Origin: Phascolomyces articulosus
Taxonomy: Eukaryota > Mucoromycota > Mucoromycetes > Mucorales > Lichtheimiaceae
Assembly: GCA_025677815.1 (NCBI GenBank)
Contig: JAIXMP010000023.1
Span: 186,001-250,000, forward strand
Length of the DNA stretch: 64,000 nucleotides
Direction: 5' to 3'
Below, one piece after another: positions 35,206-47,300 of this stretch; positions within the stretch are counted from its first letter, which is position 1; every line of letters starts with the position of its first letter. Under the pieces are notes generated by a model that saw only the letters and a list, made by a program, of their open reading frames with translations, was not told the origin of the DNA and searched no databases. The translations under genes and the position numbers were made by a program.

Positions 35206-36779
35206 ATGTATTATAAAAATTATTTTCCACAAAAAATATATAATCCCTACCTTTCTTTTATAAGTAATCAATATTTTTCCTTTCAACGCAACCAGACAAG
35301 TGACGAAAAGATAAAAAAAGCAGAACATCACAAAGCACAAAAAGAACAAACAATAGAGCAAAAACAACGCCCTAGAAATTTATACGAACAGTTACAGCAA
35401 CATCGAGAACAAAAACGAACAAAACACAGAAAACCACCAAATAATCATTTGAATAAACCGAAAATCGATCGTAGAGAAGAGAGTAAAACAAAGCAAAAAC
35501 CACCCAGAAATTTATACGAACAATTGCATCAACGTCGGGAACAAAATCACTGGAAGCAAGTTCGTTTGGATAATCTACATCAACAGCAACAAATCTTATT
35601 ACAAAAACAACAGCAACGTGAATTAGACCGAATACAAGGACGTGGCATGAAAAAAATACATTCCAGCAGCAACTCATCATCATCGGGGCCTATGTTAAGT
35701 CAAGAGCAAATGCTGAACGAAGATTTCATCAACAGAATTAGCCGACAAAGCAATCATCAACGGCCACGGAAAAATAACAATTCTCATTATGAGCGTCATA
35801 TGGCTGAAATTAATACTGACCATGAAGTACAACGACAACAGAGAAGGGAAGAACGGCAGCACAATGGTATGAGTCAAGAACAAATGCTGAATGAAGAGTA
35901 TAGTAACACAATCGAACGGATAAGCCATCGCTCATCCAATCAACAACGACAACAGCAAAAAAAGAATACATCACGTGTATTTGCAAACTCAACAGGTATA
36001 AACCATAGTCGTATGGATCAATTGGAACGACAACAACAAAGAGTGCTACAAAATCAGTTACAGCGAGAACAACAAAGATTTTTAGCTCAGGCAGAAGGAA
36101 GTTTACAGTCTATGAGTCAAGCAGACATGCTACAAGCAGATTTTGCCGGCCGATTAGAAAAACTTGATGAGAGAAATGATGTAAAACTCCAACAACAGCG
36201 ATTGGCAATTGAGGAACAACGAATGGATCAAATACGTCGAGAAGCCATGCAACGACGAGCCATATTACCTAGACAGCAACGAGAAGAACAAAGAAATTTC
36301 ATTCCGATAGATACGGAAAGAATGGATACGCTGCAACAACGGCAACAAAGATTATTGCAAATACAAAGACAACGTGAGCTTGAACGACAGAGAAGGTTAG
36401 AACGGGAGCAAGTAACACGGCAGGAAGGTACTGTTCGAATGGATCGACTACAGGAACAGCACCAACGATTGTTACAATCGCAACGACAGAGAGCTGAACA
36501 CCAGCAACAACGATCACAAGCACTTTTACGACGGGATGAGCAGCAAAGACAAATTGAGCAAGAGAGTGATACGTCATTATCACCTTCATTGTCTTCCACG
36601 GTAAGGAAAAATAATACTGTAGCTTTATATAGACATCATTTATTATTCAGTTATATTAAATTTGACAACCAAACAATATTCTGCATAAATAGTCTGAACA
36701 GGAAGAAGATTTACCAGATTACTATCAAGACGAGGTTGACTATACACCACCACCAGCCTATTCAAAAAATAACATTTGA
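35206..36779 (+). CDS. Gln/Arg-rich coiled-coil repeat protein with C-terminal PPPAY
   Basis: Two exons (35206-36600, 36702-36779) give 490 residues; family not recognised. The protein is built from three kinds of internal repeat. PRNLYEQLxQxREQ occurs twice (about 56 and 98). SQEQMLNEDF/EY-type units occur three times (about 163, 221, 302; the last is SQADMLQADF). RMDxLQxxQQRLLQxQRQRE units occur about four times (about 269, 339, 372, 411). Most of it should form long charged helices or coiled coil. The spliced tail is acidic and ends EVDYTPPPAYSKNNI, placing a PPxY (PPAY) WW-domain ligand near residue 482. Without splicing the frame runs 70 residues further in AT-rich sequence, so the intron (GTAAGG to ACAG) is preferred. 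The first ~28 residues are uncertain. It sits among pseudogenes yet is intact. Confidence 0.65.
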
Positions 36780-36866
36780 AGAAAAAACACCAATTATTAT
36801 AAATAATTAAATCATTTGGTGTATTTTTCATCTATACCCTTTTTTAATATCATAATCGCCTAATAA

Positions 36867-37289
36867 ATAACTATATTTACAATATATTGCAATCACATTT
36901 ACAACAAGTTTGATAGCATTGATCCAGTAACATTGACAATTTGTGTCAAGTCCATTCGAAAGAATCTTGAAAATGACTTGGAAGATATTGAGGTGGGTCC
37001 TTTTTAAAACCCTCCCAAGCAAGTACTAGATAAAATATCATTTGTACTGGCACTTACAAAATCCAAGACGAGCTTAAAAAAGATGAAATACTTGATCCTA
37101 CAATCATGACCATTCGGAAGGTCGCCTGAGCCTGTGTCTGGGCCACGTGAGTTATCTGAAGGAATCAAACCACGTCGTGACCGAGAGACAATACAAATAC
37201 TGCGAGCTGTTCAACCAGAAGAAGAGCAATCAATTATGGTATTCGTTGCCAATTTATTAAAGATTGGCTCAAAATACATAAACGGATAA
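36867..37289 (+). pseudogene. Decayed coding region, unknown
   Basis: One plus-strand frame runs 141 codons with two in-frame stops (37005-37007 and 37107-37109). It reads DSIDPVTLTICVKSIRKNLE and NLENDLEDIEVGPF before the first stop, and SGPRELSEGIKPRRDRETIQ plus RAVQPEEEQSIMVFVANLLK after the second. Another frame between them reads YKIQDELKKDEILDPTIMTI. Charged, protein-like text in alternating frames suggests a broken gene. It starts just past the Gln/Arg-rich gene and might be an old exon cluster of it or of something else. Confidence 0.4.
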
Positions 37290-38184
37290 GTTGAAAGGAA
37301 CGCTTCGAGCAAGAAAAAAAAAAGGATAACTAAAAAACTATAAAAACAAACATAGTCTGAAAATCCACCTACTATGAACTCAAAAGTAAAAAGTGATTCC
37401 ATTACCATGATACCACACATCATTATTGTAACTGCATCCCCATTTTCATTATACAGCTTATTCTATTTTCACATTTTACTCATTTCAGCCATTAAACTCT
37501 TTTTACATCGGCATATTGAGGTGGTTTTTTCACTCATTTTCTAAATTTTTTAATATTTTAACGACTGATAGTATAAATCAGCATGTTTTTGCTTTTTGCA
37601 TATTACAATTCCCTAATATATACAAACACTATCTATCCTCTCTGTTAACCCTTCCCTAGTCACCATGATAACAACTACGTACTGTATACTCAGGTACAAT
37701 GTATTCCCCTTTGGGCAAACCGTATATACATCCATTCCACTTTCCACTATATAGGTCAACAACCACAGCCATTATCCTCTCGTATACGCACACACAATGA
37801 TTCATTATTCACCCAACGGTTGGCTCCTAATGGGAAAAAATCCATGCGAGAACACCACTAAACTTGGAAAGTGTTTACGAAATATTTATTAACAACACGA
37901 AGCAGGCAGGGGCGACTTGACTAAAAGCGGATTATATTGTCTTAAAGATCTTGTCCATAGAGGGAGAATTTTAGTATCAAAAAGGAAAAGAGAAGAGAGT
38001 AAAACTAAATAAAAGCATGTGTGCGTGTGTGCGTGCATCAAACCTAAATATCTTTATTTATTTCATTTAAAATAATAACGACGATTTGTGTGCGTCTTTT
38101 CGTTCAGCCCGGACTCCAAGTACAAGTTAAAAAAAAAACGTTCGCTACGTAGAGGGTAGAGTAGTAAAATCAAGGTTACCTTAC
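37290..38184. other. No supported gene
   Basis: AT-rich, with a CA/GT-rich stretch near 38015-38036 (GTGTGCGTGTGTGCGTG). No credible frame or RNA. Confidence 0.35.
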
Positions 38185-38317
38185 CAGTTGCAACTAAGAA
38201 CTTCCACTTGGGACACATAGTACATACTACTGTCAAAGAGTAGTCTGAATGTGAAGCTATGCCTTCATTGGACTGAATAGCTTTGAGTTTAGTAATAGAG
38301 ACCTTGAATTGTTCTTT
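38185..38317 (-). pseudogene. Possible orphan exon remnant
   Basis: The minus strand is open without an ATG through KEQFKVSITKLKAIQSNEGI and TVVCTMCPKWKFLVATG. It meets a donor-like GTAAGG at 38184. The text looks like protein (CTMCPKW), but no start, partner exon or family is visible. Could be chance. Confidence 0.2.
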
Positions 38318-38422
38318 TTTTTTTATTTTCTTTCTGGTAAGCTACTTTATGCAAATGATAAGAACAAATGTCTGATTGCACGACAACATTTTCTGTTCTG
38401 CTACTTTATATCAATTTAAACA

Positions 38423-38917
38423 ATGCTCAATATTAAGACTGTCATTGCAGAACTTGGCGTCCCTGCCTTTCAAAAGTCCTTTGAAACTCTAAACCTGGCA
38501 GAATATAATATTTATATAGATTAGCTTTGTAAATATGACACTGAGAATGGTATTGGTTATTTCAAGATTGCATCAGCAACTATGACTTTTACTTTAGATT
38601 CATAACGCTAAACAACTCATGCTCATGCTTTTGTATATTTTTACTTCATGTTACATCCTAGTAACAGTACTGAGATTTAAGAAAGTATACTGCATGACTA
38701 GTTAATTATCCTAGCCAACAAAATTTTATAATGGCCAACTCAAAAAGTGTATTTGATCCTTTAGATATATTATTTTAATAACGAGAAGGTTGGCATGAGA
38801 GAAGCAGAAAAAAACTTAAACGCAAAATTAGACACCCATCTCACCCTTCTCACTGATGCAAAACTTTTTCAGTTTGGCTCAAATGATTTGGTAATTTTCT
38901 TAGCTATTTCTAAGTAA
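38423..38917 (+). pseudogene. Decayed coding region, unknown
   Basis: In a single plus-strand frame, ATG at 38423 reads MLNIKTVIAELGVPAFQKSF and on to EYNIYID, a TAG (38522-38524), then LCKYDTENGIGYFKIASATM to a TAA at 38603. The same frame, after several stops, reopens at ATG 38795 with MREAEKNLNAKLDTHLTLLT and FQFGSNDLVIFLAISK, ending at 38917. The pieces look like parts of one lost protein. I do not recognise it; a transposase or a phage/virus-like origin is neither shown nor excluded. Confidence 0.35.
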
Positions 38918-39426
38918 GGCTAGTGCGATCTTTTTTATGGCGATGTGTACATCATTTTCAAATCTGAAAATAGAAGCAAAAAAGTTTATTTTTGTGTAAT
39001 AAAGGAACGAGGCGCAAGGTTTTAAGAGACTTTTAATATTAAAGATGATGGCGTCACGTTATTATATGATTTACACTTTATATGAAATGCCACCACTGCC
39101 CACTCTTTTTTTTAGGGAAAATATAATTATGGTCAAAGTCAACCCCTCCCCCATTTAAACAAGTGTCTAGAAAGATGGATAGTACGGCGATACACAAAGA
39201 AAAACCACAACAGCTGATACACAGCCGTGGCGCTACAACATATAAAGTGGGTTACGTTTCTGTACTAAATTATTACATAAAAAACATTTAATAATAATAA
39301 AATTATAATAAAAATGCTGAGAAATAATCTTGGGGCTCATTTCTTCTTCTCCTTCTTCAGTCATTATCTCTTTCTTTTCAAAAGTATACACTCGACTATC
39401 GTTCACACAGTACAAAAACAAGAATA
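38918..39426. promoter_or_regulatory. Upstream region of the seven-helix membrane protein
   Basis: About 500 bases without a credible frame, ending in a pyrimidine-rich segment (CTTCTTCTCCTTCTTC near 39342) just before the start codon. Confidence 0.4.
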
Positions 39427-40717
39427 ATGCCTCCATCATCTTCTTCACCTAGTAGGGACATTGGCGTGACAACACATGCTCTTTGGGGAACCCATGTCCC
39501 ATTAATCGTTTTCGGTGTCATTGTATTAATCATTGCCTTCATTCGAATGATGGTAAACAAACGAAAGATTGAAGGCACTTATCGACGCATGTACTGTTTC
39601 TCCCTTATTGCATCCCTCTTTTTAATAGCATCTACATCATGCACCATTGTTGGCTACTACCATATCCGTAATATCACTGCTGATGGTATTACTTCCATCA
39701 ATACAACCAGTGAAATTATTTTGGTAGCAGCCATTGTTTTCGATTATCTCTTCCCTATGATATTATGGTGGGTGATATTCGAAATTCTAACAGTGGTATC
39801 ACGTCCTCGGCTACGTAATGATTATCCAGAACTATTTAAGCGCAGTTCCTTGTGGTCATTTCAATCCGTTAGTTATTTGTATACGATGGTGTTATTAATT
39901 GTATATCTTATTTCTGCCTTGACGATCAATCCTATTGCCGGTCTTTCATTGATTGATATTTTAATGGGCGGATATTTGGCATTACTGGGCTTATGTTTAT
40001 ATTCCCAATCACGGTATCAAGATGTACAGCCTTTGGGCTGGACATTTACTCTTTTTGGGTTCTTGATTGTGTGTACTGCTATTGGTGGTATCGTTCGTGG
40101 TGCCATGTCTGTGGATAGTGGTGGGTCGTCATCTTCTGCTTCTGGCATGGGTTATACTGATATGATTGCTCCTCGTACCATCGTCTCATTTATTTTGATC
40201 AAGTATTTTGGCGCGCTTGCTTTGATATTACTGGTAGTAGTGTTTCCATCCAAATGGGCAATACATATTCAAGGTGTTCAAGGTCGATATAAAAGAATGA
40301 GTTCATTTGCAACACTGGTCGATGATAACACTATAGAGGAACCAGATAGCATTATTTATCATCAACAGCAACAACAACAAAGTGAAGCATCTGTTTATCA
40401 ACAAGACCGCTATTTTGATACGAGTATAACTCGTCAAACTTATGTAATGGTAAGTAAAATAAACTTATGTTCTATAAATATTAAAAGTGATTACCAAAAT
40501 TTATTATTCCGATTTGCATTGTTACTCACACGCACGTATAAAATATATAAATAATTATGTTACGAAAATTGGAATGTCAAAAAATAGCCTGCAGCCACAT
40601 CACATTATCTTCAGTAACAACATCACCATTAATGGTCAAGGACAACACTATCACATTATTGAATCATCAAAAACAAAAGTCAACCCAAGTATTAGTAGTA
40701 TTAATACTAGAGAATAG
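39427..40717 (+). CDS. Seven-helix integral membrane protein, unknown
   Basis: Two exons (39427-40449, 40595-40717) give 381 residues. Seven hydrophobic segments are visible at about 23-43, 55-77, 97-124, 146-168, 170-190, 202-222 and 247-272. A polar N-terminus precedes them and a ~100-residue cytosolic-like tail with a Gln run follows. The layout resembles fungal seven-transmembrane proteins of receptor or lipid-transport type, but I cannot place it in a named family. The second exon depends on an acceptor at CCTGCAG (40588-40594); without it the frame would end in AT-rich sequence at 40554. It converges on the formin gene. Confidence 0.75.
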
Positions 40718-40756
40718 CTCATATGGTTTATATGTTATTATTCTATATTACACAGT

Positions 40757-40790
<34 letters not shown>

Positions 40791-41360
40791 TTTTCCTTTT
40801 TTATTAATATCTTCATCATCAGGAATGCTTCATTTAAGTAAAAAATGTCATCCTGCGTACCATATTAGATATTCATTTTTTTTAAATGAACAAATCTCTT
40901 TACGTGCATTGTTAATACTTGGATGAAAATTTACTATACAATTTGGTTTATTGCTATTCATTTCAATCATTACAACTTTTGTCCTATGATGACAAAGAAA
41001 AGATACTTGTGAACCTAACATTAATAGCCATGTTTTTATTATTCACTATTATCATTGAAATTACACTGTTGTTAGGCTGTATACAATGATTATTTACATT
41101 CTTTATCAACCCTGTGTACCATATACATTATACGTGATATTACGAACGGAAAGCTATAATACGACTGTTGTTGTGCTATTTTTTTTTAAAATGCATTTAT
41201 TATGTTATGTACTAGTATATAAGAGTGTTGTGATGATTGCAAAGGTGGTAAAAAAAGAGGGAGAGCGTTGGTTTGTAATATGTTGAGTGCTGTAGTGTAA
41301 ATGGTATAAATATAAATTATTTTTTAAAGAAATCTCTAAATTTGTATATAAATATTGTTA
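40718..41360. other. Convergent 3' region
   Basis: Lies between the seven-helix protein and the formin stop. It contains a (TA)n tract at about 40759-40787 and otherwise AT-rich sequence without genes. Confidence 0.5.
40759..40787. repeat. AT dinucleotide microsatellite
   Basis: About fourteen TA units lie in the 3' flank of the seven-helix membrane protein gene. Confidence 0.85.
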
Positions 41361-44300
41361 TTATGATTCATCTTTGTTTTTTGCTTCAGAAATCAAAGAG
41401 GTCGAAGGCATCTCATTAGCTTTTTCTTCAGCGAGCGAAGCTAAACGCATCATTCGTTCTGAGGCTGCTAATTTCCTTGATCCACTACGGGATCGAGATC
41501 TTGCTCTTGTGCCGCTACTACTAGATGACGTGGCAGTACTTGTTGTGGCAGGATTATTGATTGTTGTTGTATCAGTGGTATTGGATGACGTGGGTGATGT
41601 TGGTAAAGGAGGTACTGATTCTTCTTCGCTTTGGATATGCTTTAATAAATCTTCTGCACGCATAGCAACTGATTCACTTCGAGTACGACGCCATTCTCTT
41701 CGAGCGGCCATGGACATACGTCGACTATTGGCACTCCTTCGTTTGGCTGCAGATGAAAGTTCTCCAGATCGCAATTTATGTAATAGGGTATCCATGATAT
41801 CTTTGGCTTCTTGGGCTTCATTCTCTGTTTTTTTTTTTTTGTTATTTCGGAACATGGTTATATTGTTATACTCATAAGTTGTTAAAAACTTGTTTATATC
41901 CAACAAAAAAGAATGAATCTTGTTACCTTCTCCACGTAATTCACTAGATTGTTGACGTGCTCGTTTTGCATGTTCTCTTCGTTGCTCTTCGAAATGTTTG
42001 GCACGTTCCAATTGTTCTGCCTTTTTACGTTGGGCAACAATATCACTTCGAGCGCGCTATTTTTTTTTTATAAAAAAAAAACCAGAAATTGGATCATGAT
42101 CAGTAACTTACTAGAAAACACCCATTATTACTCCCACCCAAATCCACGCATATAAAAAAAAATTCCAAGCTCTTTACCTCCCAACTCGATGTAAACGTTT
42201 TGAATACACCAAAGAATTCATCTGGTTTCATATCACGAGGGTTTTCACCGAAATAAGTAACCACATCCTTATAGGCAACATCCATCGAAGTATAGCGAAC
42301 TTCTAATTGATCAAACTTTTCAATGGCTGTATCACGGAAAGAATTCATGGTATCCAAGAATCGATCATGAGGTACTGCTTCTTCTTCATCTTTCTCATAT
42401 CGTTCAATTTCATGCATCAATTTTTGTAATCCAACGCGAAGTTCATTATAATCCTTGATAAGATCTTGGATGGTCACTATTATTTTTGTTTTTTAAAAAA
42501 ATAAGGAAACATTAGTATCTATTGGAGATTTTTATTTCACTTTTCTCTTCTCTACATTAGGCCATTTATTGTAAATTATGATTTTTTTTTTTTGTTACCT
42601 CGACATGCTTCACCGCACAGCTTCAAATCTTCCAATAATGCTTCGCTAATATCTGGGAATTTTTCTTCGATGATGCCAACAAGGAAATGGAGTAAAGTCG
42701 TTTCGTTGGAAGATGCTTTGGTATCAACAATCTAAATATAGCGCAGTTTTTTTTTTTTTTTTTTGTTTTAGTAAAAGCATAAAGGATAGATGATTCTATG
42801 AAAAATAAGCTTAATACCTTATTGATACTGGCAATACGAATACCGAATGCACCACCTTGGAAATTTGTACCGTTCAAAAAGTTACCTACCATCAGAACAA
42901 GCTAAGGAGTAAAATAAAAAAAATAAAAAAACATGTTAAAAAACCATTTACCCCAAGACGAGCAAATAATACGTAAATATTGTAAAACTTACGTTTAAGA
43001 AATCCTTGAATGCTTTAGAATCCTTCACAGACGTTGAAGCATCCATCACATTTGCCATATTCTGTAATAAATAGGTATACTTTAAGATTAAAAAACAATA
43101 GCAAATTTTTTTTTTATATTCTCAATATATTTCTTTTCCTTTACCTTTCCAAGCTGTGTGATTCGTTCATTAAAAGTGACTCTAAAGAGCATTATATCTA
43201 TCCGTTCTTTAAATCGTGGAATGGTCATGATCTAGAAAAAAAAAGTTGGTTGTTACCGGTGAGAAATTTCATATACGAATAGAGTCCATCGATTTGGTTT
43301 TTTTTCTCTCTTACCTCTGCACAGAAAGCGTCCGATTTGGACAGGTTTTGAATATCTTCTTCTGGGGCTGTTTTTAAGAAAACAGTAAGTTTTCCCATTT
43401 CATCGGGTGTAGGAGCATTGGCCAAAAGATTCTTTAACAGAATTTCGGTACAGAAACGGTCATCAATAGATAAGATTTTATTCTTGGCTTCCTTGAACGT
43501 TATATGCTTCAATTTTGCTAAAATGGCAATATCTGCATAATAATAAGAATATATGAAGGTTAGATAAACAGGGTTGTCTTTTCGCATATATCAAACGTCC
43601 ATGAAAAAATGTGATTATCTTACTAATAATATGTGCTTTACGAGAATCCAAAATACAAATTTCTTGCTTGATTTCCTTTTTGGCTCGGTTGGATTTTGCA
43701 ATAACTTTTTGTGCAAACAAGGATTCCATTTGATTAAAGATACCTTCGGAATTCAATCGTTCTTCAAGGGACCGTTCATCATCTTCATTATTCAGTGTCC
43801 AGATCGTAGCGTTCAATCGATCCATCGTCATCTTTTGCCATTGAAGTGCGCGTGTCTTGACAGCAGGAAGGTGGTTCATGGCTTTACGGGGGACTACAGC
43901 TGCCATACCCATAGGTGGAGGTGCAGGTGCATTGTTGGGTGGTGGTGGTGGAGGAGGTGTCGGGGCATTTGATGATGAACCATCATTGGATGATGAAGAG
44001 GATGAGTCTCGAAGTGAGCTTTCGTTGGTTTTATTTTGTATAGGCAATGCTAGTGCGCCAGGTGCTGGAGGTGGCGGTGGCGGTGGCGGCGGAGGTGGAG
44101 GTGGAGGTATATCGAGTGATCCGGATGGTGTAGAACCATCTACACCCATGGTTTGTTTTGATGCAACAACAGATGGAAGAAGTGGGGGCGGAGGCGGTGG
44201 AGGTGGTGGTGGTGGTGGAGCACCTACCATAGGCGTGGCTGAAGAAATTGGATTAGATGATGATACAGAGGCGGAAGTTGAAGTGGAAGAAATAGATGAC

Positions 44301-47300
44301 GAAGGAATGATGCTACTGCTTGTTGTAGTTGCTGGTAAAGGAGATGATGGGTGCTGTTGTTTCGGTGATACATTACTATTACGGTTGCTTTTATGGTTTG
44401 TATATTCAGATGCGTGGTCAGAAGTTGATGATGTTCTTCTACCAAAGGAGGTTGTTGGTGTGGCTAATGAAGCACTACTGCCAAATCGTTTTCGACTCAC
44501 AATAGGTTCTTCGTCATCATCATCGCCATTATCGTAATTATTTACTTGATTAGGCGCTGAAGATCGTTTGGTGGATGATTGATTTTCTATCACTCGTAAT
44601 GTATTTCTAGCACGAGTATTACGCAGATTATCATCATTATCATCATCAAATATCAATTTACGACGAATGCTTCCTGCTATTAATCCAAGAGGCGCTTCAT
44701 CATTTTCATCGCTACTGCTACTACAACTGTCGGTACTTTCTGATATTTCATTGATCGATAATAAATTATCATTAGCATTGTCGTTGTTAATATGGTACCG
44801 TCCAGCGGTAGTTGAAGATGAAGGAGATGGTGATGTCGAAAAATTATATCGATCAGCGTGAGAGGTGCTTGTTGCAGAATCTCGTGAACGATAATTACTT
44901 GTTTCACTATGATTGCTACCACGTCGTATATAATTCATTTCGGTAGAGGATGAGGAAGAACGTTGATTATGTTGTGATAATGAGGATGATCTTGATGGAG
45001 ATGGTTCAGGTGCGTTCAAAAGTGTAGGCATCGAATCTTTTCGTGGTTTGATACCAGGTGATGCAGTGGAGCGAGGAGAAGATGCGGATCGTGGTGATGA
45101 TCCTGATAAGTCATTTAAGAAATCGGTACTGGATGAAAGCGTTTCATGATCCAATTTTAATGATAAATGAGGTGCTGTTGATGTTGTTGCTGTGGCTGCT
45201 CGACTAGTATTTTCATTTAATAATTGTCTACCTGATGTAAATCGTGAAATTTGTCCAATTTTGAGTTCTTCCATTTCTTCATCGCTGCTACTACTGCTGC
45301 TGATACTGTCCTTATCATCTTCAATTGAACTAGAAGAAGTTCTAATAAACAATATTAATATATAAATGAATGATTATTATTCAATTCAAAGTGAAAAAGA
45401 AAAAATATCCAGATTTATTTTTCTTACCTTCTTGAACCACCAAAACTGGCAAAATTTGCTTTAAGTTCTTCTTGAAGTGTCATTGTAGGCGATACAGCAT
45501 CATCTGTTGGTGATGTAGTACTATTATTTCTACCTCGAGCCGGTACAAAGTTTCGTCGTCGTGCATTACCACCACGTACAGAAGAACCCATTAATGGCAT
45601 GGCACCTGGCACCACAAAATCGGCAAGTCCACTACTTGATCCAAATTGCATTGCCAATTGATTTTTGAATTCTTCTGATAAACTGACTGCCATTGATTTA
45701 TATTTTTCCTCATCGTTGACAGGGCTCTGTGCAATAATAACAATTTTTTTAGAGGATAAGTATATATGTCATAAATTATAAGCATTATCCATTGAGAAAA
45801 TAATATATAGATACCTGTGGCTTTGTACTTGTACTATTTCGATCATTGCCTTCTTCATCTTTACCACTTCCTTTTCCTTCTAAACTTTCATGAGCACGTA
45901 TGCGACCGATTGATTTTGCAAAACTTTCTCGAGATATAATAATGTCACCATCTGTATTTTCATCATCGTCCTGAGCATCCTCCACTGCTTTATGAAACAT
46001 ATCCAATTGCTTCTGCATAGCTTCCAAATCACGTTCGTAATCACCTTGGAGATCTCGTAATTTTTGTTGAAGTGTAGAAATGGTGTGTCGAGACATACGT
46101 AAAAGGTCTTCCAGAGAGACTGTTTTTTCTCTTAGTTGGTTTAATTCCTTAGCTAAAATAATGTTTTTTTTTAAAAAAAAAGATGAATAGACTTTTCTTT
46201 TTATCCTTGTCAAATCAACCATTCATGCAAAATAGAATGTTTACTTACTATCTGTCCCACCCGTTTCTTCCAATTGTCTTTGTAATTCATCTCGTTCCAA
46301 TGCTAAATCATCATACATTTCTTGCAGATTACGAATTTCTTCCAAGGTAGCTTGTAATTGATCTTGATCCGCAAATTTATCAATCAAATGCTGTACAGAA
46401 GTACCATAAGACTGTGAAAAATCTTCCACCAACCCTTTATGATCAAGAACCACTTGAGTGATCAAATTATCAATGACTTGAAAATATCGTGGCTTCAGTT
46501 CTACTTCATCACGAATCAACAAAATGTGCTGTAAACAACTGAGGAAAAAATCATAACTCCGTGTTCCTTCCACACTTGCAAGAACGCATTCAAATACATC
46601 ACGAGGATCGTTCAAATCACGTAATACTCGGTCGTGGTAAAATTCCATAATATCGTCTTGATCGTTATCTGCTTGTAATCGAAACTCGCGTACTTGAATA
46701 TCCACTTGTTCACTACGCAAATCCAACATTTGATCCATCAATCGTTCGAGACCAGAAGCATTCATTTGGTTACGTAAATGGATTCTCATTTCTGGATCTT
46801 CAACAACATTAATGATAGCATTGACAAGAAGCATGTTGTATAGCTAAAATTTAAATATCCATCCCTTAAATTGTGAGTAAAAACTCCCCTACTACTCATT
46901 TCCTCCCCCAAGTCATCTTTTCAAAATGAACAAGGTGTATAAGAATATAGTACATACTGCATATTCTGATAATTGACTGTCTGCTGTACTTCCAGGTGTA
47001 TTCAGCTGTTTATAATCATCACTTGCACCGACCAAACTTCCCATTCGACCTCGTCCACTTAGAGATAATCGTAATTCTCGAAACCATGCATCAAATCTTC
47101 CATATCCTTTTCGAACATCTCGAAGTTGATCCATTGCTTTCAATACAAGTTCTTGACCCACAGGAACTTTATAATAGCATAAAAATACAAGGACTTCACA
47201 CACTAATCGACGATTGACCATGGAAGGGGATACAATCGAATATACAATTTCCTGAACACTTTGTGGACTTTTCAATGCTTCTTTCACACCAACCTATATA

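Noticed and set aside
36228..36599. Minus-strand Cys/Arg/Ser-rich frame
   Set aside because: Antisense shadow of the CAA/CAG/CGA-rich repeats in the Gln/Arg-rich gene; Cys arises from complement of Gln/Ala codons.
41374..41877. Plus-strand frame of 167 residues in the formin 3' part
   Set aside because: Antisense to the conserved DAD-containing exon; no family features.
43857..44537. Long plus-strand frame rich in poly-Gly, opposite the formin
   Set aside because: It is the antisense of the FH1 polyproline codons (CCA/CCT read as GGT/GGA); the formin frame is spliced and conserved.
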